This document shows, piece after piece, positions 44,168 through 52,934 of a stretch of 64,000 nucleotides of DNA. How positions within the stretch are numbered: position 1 is the stretch's first letter; each line of letters opens with the position of its first letter. The position numbers and the translations under genes are program-made. The notes below the pieces were generated by a model, which saw nothing but the letters and a program-made list of their open reading frames with translations, did no database searches and was not told where the DNA came from. The stretch covers positions 744,001-808,000 of the forward strand of contig CP134604.1 in the NCBI GenBank assembly GCA_021555105.2. The letters run 5' to 3'. The DNA is from Thalassospiraceae bacterium LMO-JJ14. Lineage in GTDB: Bacteria; Pseudomonadota; Alphaproteobacteria; Rhodospirillales; Casp-alpha2.

Positions 44168-45355
44168 TCAGGCTGCACCTTTTTCCAGTTCGATGCTGGC
44201 GGCATCGATGATGGACAGCGCTTCCTTGACGTTTTCGGACGTGATCACCAGCGGTGGCACGAAACGCACAACATTGTCGCCGGCGGGGACGGACAGCAGG
44301 CCGTGCTGCATGAGTTTCGCAACGACGTCGCCGTTGACCGTGCCGCTTGTGCACTTGAGTCCCAGCATCAGGCCGGTACCGCGGGCATCCTCATACAAGG
44401 ACGCATGGCGGGACGCGATGTCTTCCAGGCCTGTTTTCAACTCGGCGGCAACTTTCCGGACGCTTTCCATGAAGCCTTGTTCAAGCAAGACGTCGAGCAC
44501 GGCATTCCCTGCCGCCATGGCCAGCGGATTGCCGCCATACGTGGATCCATGTGAGCCCGCGGTCATGGCGGCGGCGACTTTCTCTGTCGCCATCGTCGCG
44601 CCCAGTGGGAACCCGCCACCGATGCCTTTGGCCGAGGCCAGGATATCGGGATGAATGCCGGACCATTCGTAGGCAAACAGCTTGCCGGTCCGTCCGACGC
44701 CGCACTGCACCTCGTCGAACATCAACAGCAGGTCAAACTCGTCGGCGATGGCGCGAAGACTCTGAAGATACGCCTTGCTCATCGGGCGGATGCCGCCTTC
44801 GCCCTGCACCGGCTCGACCAGAATACCGGCAGTCTCGGGGCCGATGGCGGCTTTCAGCTCGTTCAGGTTATCGAACGCAACCTGATCGAAGCCGTCGACT
44901 TCGGGACCGAAACCCTTCAGGTGCTTTTCCTGTTTGCCGGCGGACAACATGGCGAGCGAACGGCCGTGAAATGCGCCATTGACGGTAATCACCCGGTAGC
45001 GTTCCGGATGTCCGTTGGCATAATGATACCGGCGCATCATCTTGACGCCCATCTCAACCGCTTCATTGCCGGAATTGTTGAAGAACACGGCATCGGCAAA
45101 GGTGTTTTCGACCAGCCGGTCGGCCAGCCGTTCCTGGCCCGGAATGTGATACAGGTTCGACGTGTGCATCAGCTTACCGGCCTGCTCGCGGATCGCCTCG
45201 ACCAGATGCGGATGACAATGGCCGATGGACGCGACGGCGATGCCTGCGCCGAAGTCGAGATAACGTCGGCCTTCGGTATCCCACAAATACGCGCCTTCGC
45301 CGTGATCGAAGGCAAGATCGTAACGGGCGTATGTGGGCATAACTGCCGGTATCAT
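44168..45355 (-). CDS. argD: Acetylornithine aminotransferase
   Basis: ArgD transfers the amino group from glutamate to N-acetylglutamate semialdehyde. The 395-residue class III PLP enzyme has [20 protein letters not shown], the [12 protein letters not shown] helix, the [20 protein letters not shown] segment, and the PLP Lys in [19 protein letters not shown] lies upstream of the ATG at 45355. It also fits succinyldiaminopimelate use, as is common for ArgD. Confidence 0.94.
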   Translation of the reverse strand: MIPAVMPTYARYDLAFDHGEGAYLWDTEGRRYLDFGAGIAVASIGHCHPHLVEAIREQAGKLMHTSNLYHIPGQERLADRLVENTFADAVFFNNSGNEAVEMGVKMMRRYHYANGHPERYRVITVNGAFHGRSLAMLSAGKQEKHLKGFGPEVDGFDQVAFDNLNELKAAIGPETAGILVEPVQGEGGIRPMSKAYLQSLRAIADEFDLLLMFDEVQCGVGRTGKLFAYEWSGIHPDILASAKGIGGGFPLGATMATEKVAAAMTAGSHGSTYGGNPLAMAAGNAVLDVLLEQGFMESVRKVAAELKTGLEDIASRHASLYEDARGTGLMLGLKCTSGTVNGDVVAKLMQHGLLSVPAGDNVVRFVPPLVITSENVKEALSIIDAASIELEKGAA

Positions 45356-45464
45356 GACCTTTGCTCCTGCATATGGGGGGCCTGCATGGGCCCCGGGAAA
45401 GCCGAGGAGTATCGTGACGCGGCTTGTCGCTGTCAATCAGGACGTTGATTGCGCAACGAGAATG

Positions 45465-46787
45465 TCACGTGCGGATGAAATGAAGCCCGGTGAAACGTTG
45501 GCGCATCCGGCGCGTCTCTTCGGCGACAGCACGGGCGTCGTTCCCGGTCAGGCCGCGATGGATCAGCGACGCCAGTTCCGCCATATCGTCGATGCCCATG
45601 CCGATGCGCGCAATTTCCGGCGTGCCGATCCTGAGGCCGTTAACGTCTCCTGCAACGTCCGTTATCGGCAGGCCAATACCGCAAGTCAGGATGTTTGCGT
45701 CTCTCAGGCGTTTTGCCGCGTGTTGGCCGCCTGCAAAGGTTTGTGCTTCGATGGCAAACTGGTGCGAGGTGGTGAACCCTTGATCCTTGGCGTAAACCGG
45801 CAAGCCGAGGGCATCGAGTTCTGTGGCGAGCTTGGACGACAGTTCGCACATCCTTTGGGCATATGCCTCGCCGTATTGACGCCAGTCCAGCAGGGTGATC
45901 GCCAAGGCCGCCGATTTCGCGGCGTCGAAATTGGCGGTCAATCCCGGGAAGGCGATCCTGTCCAGCCGTTCGGCGATCGCGGCGTTATTGCTGACAATCA
46001 GGCCGCCGGCAGGACCGCCAAGGCTTTTGTACGTGCTCATGGTCATGATGTCGGCGCCTTGGGTGAGCGGGTTTTCCCATGCGCGCCCGGCGATCATGCC
46101 GCACAGATGCGCGGCATCGAAAAGCACCTTGGCACCGACCCGGTCAGCGATCACACGGATGTCGGCGAGCGGGTGGGCAAAAAGATTAAGGCTGCCGCCA
46201 ATGGTGATCAGCACGGGCTTAACCTGATCGGCGAGAATACTGAGCGCATCCACATCGACGCTATAGCCGTCTGCAAGCACCGGGGCCGGGTGGATGTCGA
46301 CGCCGTACAGGCCGGCGGCACCGGCCTCGTGGTGCGTCACGTGCCCGCCGATACTGGACGGCGGGACGATGACGGCGTCGCCCGGTTTTGTCGTCGCCAT
46401 GAAGGCATACAGATTGGCAAGCGCCCCGGACCCGACGCGGATTTCCGCGTATGCGGCCTGGAAAATTTCTGCTGCCAGCTCGGCGCAGATCACCTCGATC
46501 TGTTCGATCGCTTCCAGACCCATTTCATACTTGTCGCCCGGATATCCGAGTGATGGGCGCGAGCCCAGGCCGGATGCCAATGCGGCTTCGGCGCGTGGGT
46601 TCATGATATTCGTGGCCGGATTGAGGTTGATGCAGTCGACTTCATGAATTCGCCTGTTTTCTGCAATCAGACCGTGAATGCGTGCATCCACCGTATCTGC
46701 ATCGGCAGACGCGGTCTCGCCGGCAATCTGTTGAACATAGGCTTCACAGGCTTCAGGCGTCCATGTACGGCGGGCTAGGTGCGTCAT
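45465..46787 (-). CDS. Serine hydroxymethyltransferase-like PLP enzyme
   Basis: A 440-residue fold-type I PLP enzyme related to SHMT. SHMT-like features are INLNPATNIMNPRAEAALAS, VGSGALANLYAFMATTKPGD, VLFDAAHLCGMIAGRAW and the internal-aldimine Lys in MTMSTYKSLGGPAGG. In ordinary SHMT the residue before this Lys is His and the loop is HKTLRGPRGG; here it is Tyr-Lys-Ser-Leu-Gly. That points to another member, such as an alpha-methylserine or other beta-hydroxy amino acid lyase. It is 109 nt upstream of argD on the same strand. Confidence 0.78.
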   Translation of the reverse strand: MTHLARRTWTPEACEAYVQQIAGETASADADTVDARIHGLIAENRRIHEVDCINLNPATNIMNPRAEAALASGLGSRPSLGYPGDKYEMGLEAIEQIEVICAELAAEIFQAAYAEIRVGSGALANLYAFMATTKPGDAVIVPPSSIGGHVTHHEAGAAGLYGVDIHPAPVLADGYSVDVDALSILADQVKPVLITIGGSLNLFAHPLADIRVIADRVGAKVLFDAAHLCGMIAGRAWENPLTQGADIMTMSTYKSLGGPAGGLIVSNNAAIAERLDRIAFPGLTANFDAAKSAALAITLLDWRQYGEAYAQRMCELSSKLATELDALGLPVYAKDQGFTTSHQFAIEAQTFAGGQHAAKRLRDANILTCGIGLPITDVAGDVNGLRIGTPEIARIGMGIDDMAELASLIHRGLTGNDARAVAEETRRMRQRFTGLHFIRT

Positions 46788-46977
46788 TTGGCAAAATCCG
46801 GATCGTTGAGCTTAGGCGATGATTTGTAGCGGCTTAAGGATGCCCGGGTACAGCTTAAAGACGGCGCAGGTGTCCGACATAGGGCGCCTTTTTTTTATGT
46901 CAGGTGTGATTTGCATCATTTAATCGAGAACCGTTTGCAACTATAGTATGAGTAATAATTGAGGGTAAGGACAACCA

Positions 46978-47325
46978 TTGGACGCATTCTTTCATCTTGT
47001 GAGTGTTTTTGCGCTGTTCTTCGGCATCGCTGGCATTGTGTTTTCGACGGAGATTTCCAAGCGCTGTCAGCTGATGATCGAAGAGCGGATGAATGAAGCT
47101 GAGACGACGCTTGCGGAGAAGGCGGTGAAGCAGGACCGGGTCATTAACGGTGCTGTTGAAATGCTGGCCAGAACCGCCAAGTCTCTTGAGGAATCCGAAT
47201 TGGCGCAGACGCGCGAAATTCACGCCATCAGTGATAAAATCGAACCGCTGCTTATCGCTTATGCGAAAGCCGAAGAAGAAAGCAAGAAGCAGCTCGCACG
47301 CAAGCTGACCGTCAACGGACGCTAG
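46978..47325 (+). CDS. Small membrane-anchored coiled-coil protein
   Basis: A 115-residue protein with one N-terminal membrane helix (about residues 4-23, HLVSVFALFFGIAGIVF) and a long charged helical tail with heptad-like spacing. Start is TTG at 46978; GAGGGTAAGG lies 7-16 nt upstream. I do not recognise the family. The 190-nt stretch before it holds weak hairpins and AT-rich promoter-like sequence (CTATAGTATG). Confidence 0.6.
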   Translation: MDAFFHLVSVFALFFGIAGIVFSTEISKRCQLMIEERMNEAETTLAEKAVKQDRVINGAVEMLARTAKSLEESELAQTREIHAISDKIEPLLIAYAKAEEESKKQLARKLTVNGR

Positions 47326-47340
47326 TCCGGGGATGCCGGG

Positions 47341-48120
47341 TCAGGGCTTAAGCTTGTACCCGCTTTTGAACATCCACGTGCAGACACTCCATAAAACCGC
47401 ATTCACCCCGGCCATCACCGCAATACCAAGCAAAGACGGCGCATCCGCATGGCCGATGAAGCCCGAACGGAAACCGTCGATCATATAGAAGAACGGATTC
47501 AGATGCGCGATCGCTTGTCCGATTTCCGGCAGGCGGTCGATGGAATAAAACGTCCCGGAAAGGAACGCCAGCGGGGTGATGACGAAGTTGGTAACGGCGG
47601 CCATGTGATCGAACTTGTCGGCCCAGATCCCGGCGATAATGCCAAGCAACGCCAACATCAGAGATGCCATCAGGGCATGATAGGCGATCAGGCAGATGCT
47701 TGAGATGGACAGACCGACAACCAGCGACATTGCCAGCGCGACCGAGATGCCGACGCAGACACCTCGCGTAACGCCGCCGAAGGCAATCCCGGTTACAAGC
47801 TCCAGCGGTGAAAACGGCGGCATCAGGGTATCGACTATATTGCCCTGAACCTTGGCGATCATGATCGAGCTTGATGTGTTGGCGAAAGCGTTTTGCGCAA
47901 TCGCCATCATGATCAGGCCGGGCGCCAGAAATTCGGAGAACGGGACGCCGTGCACATCGGGCCGGAATTTCCCGAGCGCCAGGGTAAAGACAGCCAGAAA
48001 CAACAGCGTGGTAATCACGGGTGCCAGCAGGGTCTGGGTATAAACCTTCATGAAGCGTCGCACTTCACGATTATACAATGTCCAAAGACCAATGGCGTTG
48101 GATGTCGTCGGTTGTTGCAT
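47341..48120 (-). CDS. ABC-2 type transporter permease
   Basis: A 259-residue, six-helix permease of the ABC-2 (NodJ/DrrB-like) type. It has FMKVYTQTLLAPVITTLLFL at the start, the conserved APGLIMMAIAQNAFANTSSS loop, and FVITPLAFLSGTFYSIDRLP near residue 180. These move drugs, polysaccharides or lipids when joined to an ATPase. No ATPase gene is next to it in this window, so the partner must be elsewhere. Confidence 0.87.
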   Translation of the reverse strand: MQQPTTSNAIGLWTLYNREVRRFMKVYTQTLLAPVITTLLFLAVFTLALGKFRPDVHGVPFSEFLAPGLIMMAIAQNAFANTSSSIMIAKVQGNIVDTLMPPFSPLELVTGIAFGGVTRGVCVGISVALAMSLVVGLSISSICLIAYHALMASLMLALLGIIAGIWADKFDHMAAVTNFVITPLAFLSGTFYSIDRLPEIGQAIAHLNPFFYMIDGFRSGFIGHADAPSLLGIAVMAGVNAVLWSVCTWMFKSGYKLKP

Positions 48121-48232
48121 GCAGGGCGTCTCGATTTGGATGTTCAGGTATTTCGTTTGTTATTCTTGCATGTCTATATAAAGACTGAGGAGAGCGGAAA
48201 CCAGTGTTGCAGTTTTTTAACCGGAACGGGAC

Positions 48233-48832
48233 ATGAGCGAAGACGGGGAAAGCAAGCCGGCGAAACGCCGCCGGGGACCGCGCAAGGCGACGGCCAGTTA
48301 TCTTGAAAATTCCGCGGCCCATTACCTTGGCCGCTTCGCAACCTCGAGTACGCATCTGCGTCAGTTGATGATGCAGAAAGTTAAGCGTTCGGTGGCGCAT
48401 CACGGCACCGATGCCGATGAAGGTGCCGGTTTCGTCGATGCCATTATCGCCAAGTTCGAGCGGTTGGGGTTCCTCAACGATCAGGCTTATGCCGAAATGC
48501 GGGCGCGTTCACTGCACGCCAAAGGCACGCCGGTGCGGGGCATCCGCTACAAATTGCAGCAAAAAGGATTGAGCGAAGACAATATCGATGCCGGACTTGC
48601 GGCGCTCGCTGCCGAGGTCGAGGTTCGGGATCTGGATTTGTCTGCGGCGCTCAGGCTGGCGCGTCGGCGTCGGCTCGGCCCTTATCTGTCTGAAGACAAG
48701 GACGTCCGCGAAGCCCGCCGCGACAAAGATATGGCGGTGCTCGCCCGGGCCGGGTTTTCTTATGATGTCGTCTGTCAGGTGTTGGATGCGGACAGTGCCG
48801 AAGAACTGGAACTGGCCGCCGCTTCCGATTAG
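48233..48832 (+). CDS. recX: Regulatory protein RecX
   Basis: RecX damps RecA filament activity. The 199-residue protein is a helical repeat. It has YLGRFATSSTHLRQLMMQKV, the GFLNDQAYAEMRARSLHAKG motif, and a C-terminal third repeat (AVLARAGFSYDVVCQVL). The basic N-terminal 25 residues are an extension. No recA is nearby; a separate recX locus is common in alphaproteobacteria. Confidence 0.88.
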   Translation: MSEDGESKPAKRRRGPRKATASYLENSAAHYLGRFATSSTHLRQLMMQKVKRSVAHHGTDADEGAGFVDAIIAKFERLGFLNDQAYAEMRARSLHAKGTPVRGIRYKLQQKGLSEDNIDAGLAALAAEVEVRDLDLSAALRLARRRRLGPYLSEDKDVREARRDKDMAVLARAGFSYDVVCQVLDADSAEELELAAASD

Positions 48833-48849
48833 CGGGCTTTGAGAGGGGC

Positions 48850-50148
48850 TTATCGGTTGATCTCGCCTTTCAGCAGGTCTGCGGCATCACGCCGCTCATT
48901 CGCTGATTCTTCCAGGAGCTCAGCGTGCGGGTCGAGTTCACCGGCAAGCGGTGTTGCCCCAGGGGTCGGCACGAAGTCGGTCTTGTCTTCGGCTTTCGGT
49001 GCGGCGCGGCGGGTCATCCGCCACAGGGCATAAACACCGACGAGGCTAAACACACCGCCGATATAGAAAAACAGGCCTTCGGCACCCAGCCTGTCCATAA
49101 TCGGTCCGGCAAGCAGTGGACCGACGATGGCACCGGCGCCATAGGTCAACAAGAGTGTGCCGCTGACAAGTACGCGCTCATCGGCGTTTACATAATCGTT
49201 GGCGTGCGACACCGTAACGGCGTAGATCGGGAATGTCGAAGCGCCGAAAATAATGGCCATGTAGAGCAATAGGTCCGGTTTTATCATGCCACCGGTGGCA
49301 ACCATGAACGACATCGCACCGCCGGCGAAGCAGGCGACGGCCAGCACGACCCGGCGATCGAAGTGGTCCGACAGCCAGCCCATGGGCCATTGCATCAGGC
49401 CGCCGCCGAGAATGCATAGTGACATAAACACGGCGATCCCGTTGACGTCGAGACCGACCAGTCCGGCGAACACCGGCGCAAGGCCCCAAAACGCGCCCAT
49501 CGCCAATCCATAGGCGAGGCAGCCGATAAAACCCAGCGGTGAGATCTTGAAAAGCCTGCGGATCGGCAGCGGTCGCGGTTTTTGCGGCACCGGCGCCTGT
49601 GTCCGGGTGACGGACACAGGGATAATGGCAATCGACACCAGTATTGAGACGATGCAGAAAAGGACGTAGCCGAGCGGGTCTGCTACCGAAATCAGGAACT
49701 GCCCGACGGTCAGCGATAACAGATTGACGATCATGTAGGCGGCCAGCACCTGGCCTCGGGTTTCATTTGTGGCGCGTTCGTTGAGCCAACTCTCGATCAC
49801 CATGTAGATGCCGGCGAAGCAGAAACCTGAAATGCCGCGAAAAACCGTCCATGCAATGGGATCGATAATGATGATATGGCCGAGCGCCGCTGCCGACGCC
49901 AACGACGCCAGGGCGGTAAAGCCGCGTATGTGCCCGGCGCGTTCGATCAGATAGGCCGTAACCATCGTACCGATGACGAAACCCAGAAAATAACCCGATG
50001 CCATGACGCCGATGGAATGCGGAGTGAAGGATTCGCCGACGGCGCGGATCGCAATCAACGTCCCTTGCAGGCTGTTGCCGATCAGCAGCATCGACATGCC
50101 TATCAGCAGCGACGAAATGGAAACGATCTGTTCGCGGACGGAATTCAA
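48850..50148 (-). CDS. MFS transporter, YcaD-like, paralogue of 29840-31102
   Basis: A 432-residue, 12-segment transporter. The IESWLNERATNETRGQVLAAY loop and the FDRRVVLAV stretch match the first MFS gene of the window, so the two are paralogues. The C-terminal tail is acidic and long (LDPHAELLEESANERRDAAD). The TTG start at 50148 is chosen because AGGGAG lies 6 nt upstream; a GTG 60 nt further up would add a polar extension. It is divergent from the CorA gene. Confidence 0.82.
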   Translation of the reverse strand: MNSVREQIVSISSLLIGMSMLLIGNSLQGTLIAIRAVGESFTPHSIGVMASGYFLGFVIGTMVTAYLIERAGHIRGFTALASLASAAALGHIIIIDPIAWTVFRGISGFCFAGIYMVIESWLNERATNETRGQVLAAYMIVNLLSLTVGQFLISVADPLGYVLFCIVSILVSIAIIPVSVTRTQAPVPQKPRPLPIRRLFKISPLGFIGCLAYGLAMGAFWGLAPVFAGLVGLDVNGIAVFMSLCILGGGLMQWPMGWLSDHFDRRVVLAVACFAGGAMSFMVATGGMIKPDLLLYMAIIFGASTFPIYAVTVSHANDYVNADERVLVSGTLLLTYGAGAIVGPLLAGPIMDRLGAEGLFFYIGGVFSLVGVYALWRMTRRAAPKAEDKTDFVPTPGATPLAGELDPHAELLEESANERRDAADLLKGEINR

Positions 50149-50240
50149 GTCGCTCTCCCTTTGTCTCTCCCAGTCGGCTATTCTAGTGTTTTGATGAGGC
50201 TGTGCCACCCGTTGCGGCTAAAAACCTGTGGAGAGATAGA

Positions 50241-51215
50241 ATGAGTGAGCAGGATGGTTTGATCGGCGCCTATGTGCTGGATGGTAAAGGCGGCGGCCGT
50301 GAGCTTAGTTGGCAGGATATCGAGCAAGGCACACCCGAGAATGCGCCGGTATGGCTGCATATGGACCGGAACGGTGAAAGAACCGAAGACTGGTTGCGGC
50401 AAAAAAGCGGTCTCAAGCATTTGCATGTCGATGCCTTGTTGGCCGGTGAGACACGGCCACGGGTCGCCTTCATGGACGATGGCATTCTGATGACCTTGCG
50501 CGGGGTCAATTTAAACCCCGGCGCCGATCCTGAGGATATGGTCAGTTTGCGGATATGGGTCGAACATGACCGAATCATCACCGTCCGGCTGCGCAGGCTT
50601 ATGGCCGTCAACGACGTTCGCGAGAAAATTGCCACCGGTAATGGCCCGGTAAACAGCAGCGATACACTACGGATGCTGGCACAGGGACTGGTGCAGCGGA
50701 TGGCGCCGGTGATCGAGGATATGAGTGACGAAATCGATTCTCTCGAAAACGACATGGTGGAAAACCCGACCGCCGATATCCGCCACCGACTCAAGGTACA
50801 CCGTCGCGAAGCGATTGCGCTCAGGCGTTATCTCGCACCGCAGCGCGAAGCGCTGGCCAGGGTGCAGGCCGAGAACATCGCCTGGATGGCGCCCGATCAC
50901 CGTATGGCGTTCCGCGAATGTGCCGATCAGGTCGCGCGCATCGTCGAGGACCTCGACGCCATGCGTGAACGCGCAGCAGTTATCCAGGATGAACTGGCCA
51001 ACCGCACGGCCGAACACATGAACCGCAACATGTACACGCTGAGCGTCGTTGCCGCGCTGATGCTGCCTCTGGGCGTGATCACCGGGATGCTCGGCATGAA
51101 CGTCGGCGGCGTGCCGTTGGCGGAAAACAAGGACGGCTTTCTTGTCATCATGATCCTGCTGGCAGCGGTCGTTGCACTGCAGGTATTGATCTTCCGCCGG
51201 CTCAAGTGGATTTAG
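50241..51215 (+). CDS. CorA/ZntB-family divalent metal transporter
   Basis: A 324-residue channel with a large soluble N-terminal domain, long helix with EIDSLENDMVENPTADIRHR, and two C-terminal membrane helices. The signature GMNVGG follows TLSVVAALMLPLGVITGMLG in helix 1. ZntB-type members export or take up Zn2+; CorA moves Mg2+. The residue pattern alone does not decide. GGAGA precedes the ATG. Confidence 0.9.
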   Translation: MSEQDGLIGAYVLDGKGGGRELSWQDIEQGTPENAPVWLHMDRNGERTEDWLRQKSGLKHLHVDALLAGETRPRVAFMDDGILMTLRGVNLNPGADPEDMVSLRIWVEHDRIITVRLRRLMAVNDVREKIATGNGPVNSSDTLRMLAQGLVQRMAPVIEDMSDEIDSLENDMVENPTADIRHRLKVHRREAIALRRYLAPQREALARVQAENIAWMAPDHRMAFRECADQVARIVEDLDAMRERAAVIQDELANRTAEHMNRNMYTLSVVAALMLPLGVITGMLGMNVGGVPLAENKDGFLVIMILLAAVVALQVLIFRRLKWI

Positions 51216-51291
51216 CCGTGCGGTTTGAAACCGGTGGAATTGTCGACTATCTCTCGTGCAATTGTTCGGGCCGTCGTAACGGAGACTTTTC

Positions 51292-52449
51292 TTGAACACG
51301 AATGATCTGAAAGATTTCTGGGCGCTAGTTGCCGATGTCTGGCGGAACGGCGTTGGCGGTGTCGATATCGGCCTGGCCATCAATGCGCTTTTGATCCTGT
51401 TCGCGTTCTTCGTGCTGCGCGGTCTGATCGCGAAGTTCCTGATCGGCTGGCTCCGGCGCATGGCGAAAAGCACGGCATGGAAAATCGATGACGCCATCGT
51501 CGACGCCATTGCCCCGCCGCTGCGTGCCATTCCCGTTGTCTTCGGGATTTTTGTCGCAACCAACTATCTGCAGTTCCAGGGCGTCGTCGAGACGATTGCC
51601 GAGAACATCACGCGGACATTGATCGCCGTCGTCATTTTCTGGGCGATGATGCGGGCGCTGGGGCCGCTTTCAAAGGCATTCGTAAAACTGGAAGAACTGC
51701 TGAGCCATGAACTGATCGAATGGATCATGAAGGCACTCCGTGTTGCCGTGGTTCTGGTCGGTGCGGCGACGGTGCTGCAGATCTGGGGGATTCAGATCGG
51801 CCCGATCATCGCAGGGGCCGGGCTATTCGGTGTTGCCGTGGCGCTTGGCGCGCAGGACCTGTTCAAGAACCTGATCGCGGGGATTCTGATTTTAGGTGAA
51901 AAAAGATTCCGCAAGGGCGACTGGATTCAGGTCGATGGTGTGGTCGAAGGCGTGGTCGAAACCATCGGTTTCCGCTCGACCGTGATCCGCCGTTTCGACA
52001 AGGCGCCGGTAATGGTGCCGAACGCGCAGTTGTCGGATACCGCCGTCACCAATTTCTCGGATATGACGTACCGCCGGATTTACTGGCACATCGGTGTCGA
52101 GTACAGCACCAGCATCGAGCAGCTTCGCGAAATTCGCGACAGCATTGCCGACTATATCGAAAACGGCGATGAATTTGTCGATGCCAGTGAAACGAACACT
52201 TTCGTTCGCATCGACCGCTTCAACGATTCATCGATCGATATTCTGGTTTACTGTTTTACGCATACCAAGGTTTGGGGCGAGTGGCTGGAAATCAAGGAAC
52301 GGCTGGCCTATAAGATCATGGATGTTGTGCACGGTGCCGGCACCGGTTTCGCCTTCCCGTCAACGTCTGTATATATCGAAAAAGTGCCGGGAGAAGCACC
52401 GGAATTGTTCGTTCCACCGCAACAGCAGCCGGCACAGCAAGACGACTAG
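51292..52449 (+). CDS. MscS-family mechanosensitive ion channel
   Basis: A 385-residue channel with four to five N-terminal helices. The pore helix and beta domain are clear: AGAGLFGVAVALGAQDLFKN, then FRKGDWIQVDGVVEGVVETI and VMVPNAQLSDTAVTNFS. It opens under membrane tension and protects from osmotic down-shock. The start is TTG with GGAGA 8 nt upstream. Its position after CorA may reflect shared osmotic/ion homeostasis. Confidence 0.9.
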   Translation: MNTNDLKDFWALVADVWRNGVGGVDIGLAINALLILFAFFVLRGLIAKFLIGWLRRMAKSTAWKIDDAIVDAIAPPLRAIPVVFGIFVATNYLQFQGVVETIAENITRTLIAVVIFWAMMRALGPLSKAFVKLEELLSHELIEWIMKALRVAVVLVGAATVLQIWGIQIGPIIAGAGLFGVAVALGAQDLFKNLIAGILILGEKRFRKGDWIQVDGVVEGVVETIGFRSTVIRRFDKAPVMVPNAQLSDTAVTNFSDMTYRRIYWHIGVEYSTSIEQLREIRDSIADYIENGDEFVDASETNTFVRIDRFNDSSIDILVYCFTHTKVWGEWLEIKERLAYKIMDVVHGAGTGFAFPSTSVYIEKVPGEAPELFVPPQQQPAQQDD

Positions 52450-52476
52450 AAAATCCCGAATTTTTGGAGGTTCCCT

Positions 52477-52818
52477 ATGGCGATAACGATTTATCACAAC
52501 CCGAGGTGTTCGAAATCGCGTCAGACACTGGCGATTCTGGAAGACAGTAAAGCGGAATTTACGGTGGTCGAATACCTCACGACGCCGCCCTCTAAAACTG
52601 AACTGAAACGGATACTCGGCCTGTTGGGCATGAAGGCCCACGATATTATTCGCAAAAAAGAAGCGAAGGAAGCCGGTCTCGACATTGCCGCGATGAGTGA
52701 AGCGGCGCTGATCGACGCGATGGTCAAGACACCGGTCATCATTGAACGGCCGATCGTAGTCGGCGCTGACAAGGCGGTCATGGGCCGTCCGCCGGAAAAC
52801 GTGAACTCTCTAATTTGA
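52477..52818 (+). CDS. arsC: Arsenate reductase family (ArsC, glutaredoxin type)
   Basis: A 113-residue thioredoxin-fold protein. The catalytic Cys is in the P-loop-like NPRCSKSRQT near residues 9-16. The C-terminal KTPVIIERPIVVGADKAV carries the Arg residues that hold arsenate, consistent with glutathione/glutaredoxin-linked ArsC. GGAGG precedes the ATG. No arsB or arsR gene is adjacent. Some relatives of this family reduce other substrates, so arsenate is not certain. Confidence 0.88.
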   Translation: MAITIYHNPRCSKSRQTLAILEDSKAEFTVVEYLTTPPSKTELKRILGLLGMKAHDIIRKKEAKEAGLDIAAMSEAALIDAMVKTPVIIERPIVVGADKAVMGRPPENVNSLI

Positions 52819-52934
52819 TTAAAATTCGAGGCAAATAAGCGCAGGCCCTTGCGCATGGCCGTGCAGAGCGCTTGCGGTTGGATAAAACCCCTTGCAATAT
52901 GCCTGTAAGGAAATGCCAACGGGGGGCGGCCAAA

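Noticed and set aside
46850-46900. GC hairpin followed by a run of T, as a terminator
   Set aside because: The stem is only 5-6 bp with a long loop, and no gene ends here on the plus strand.
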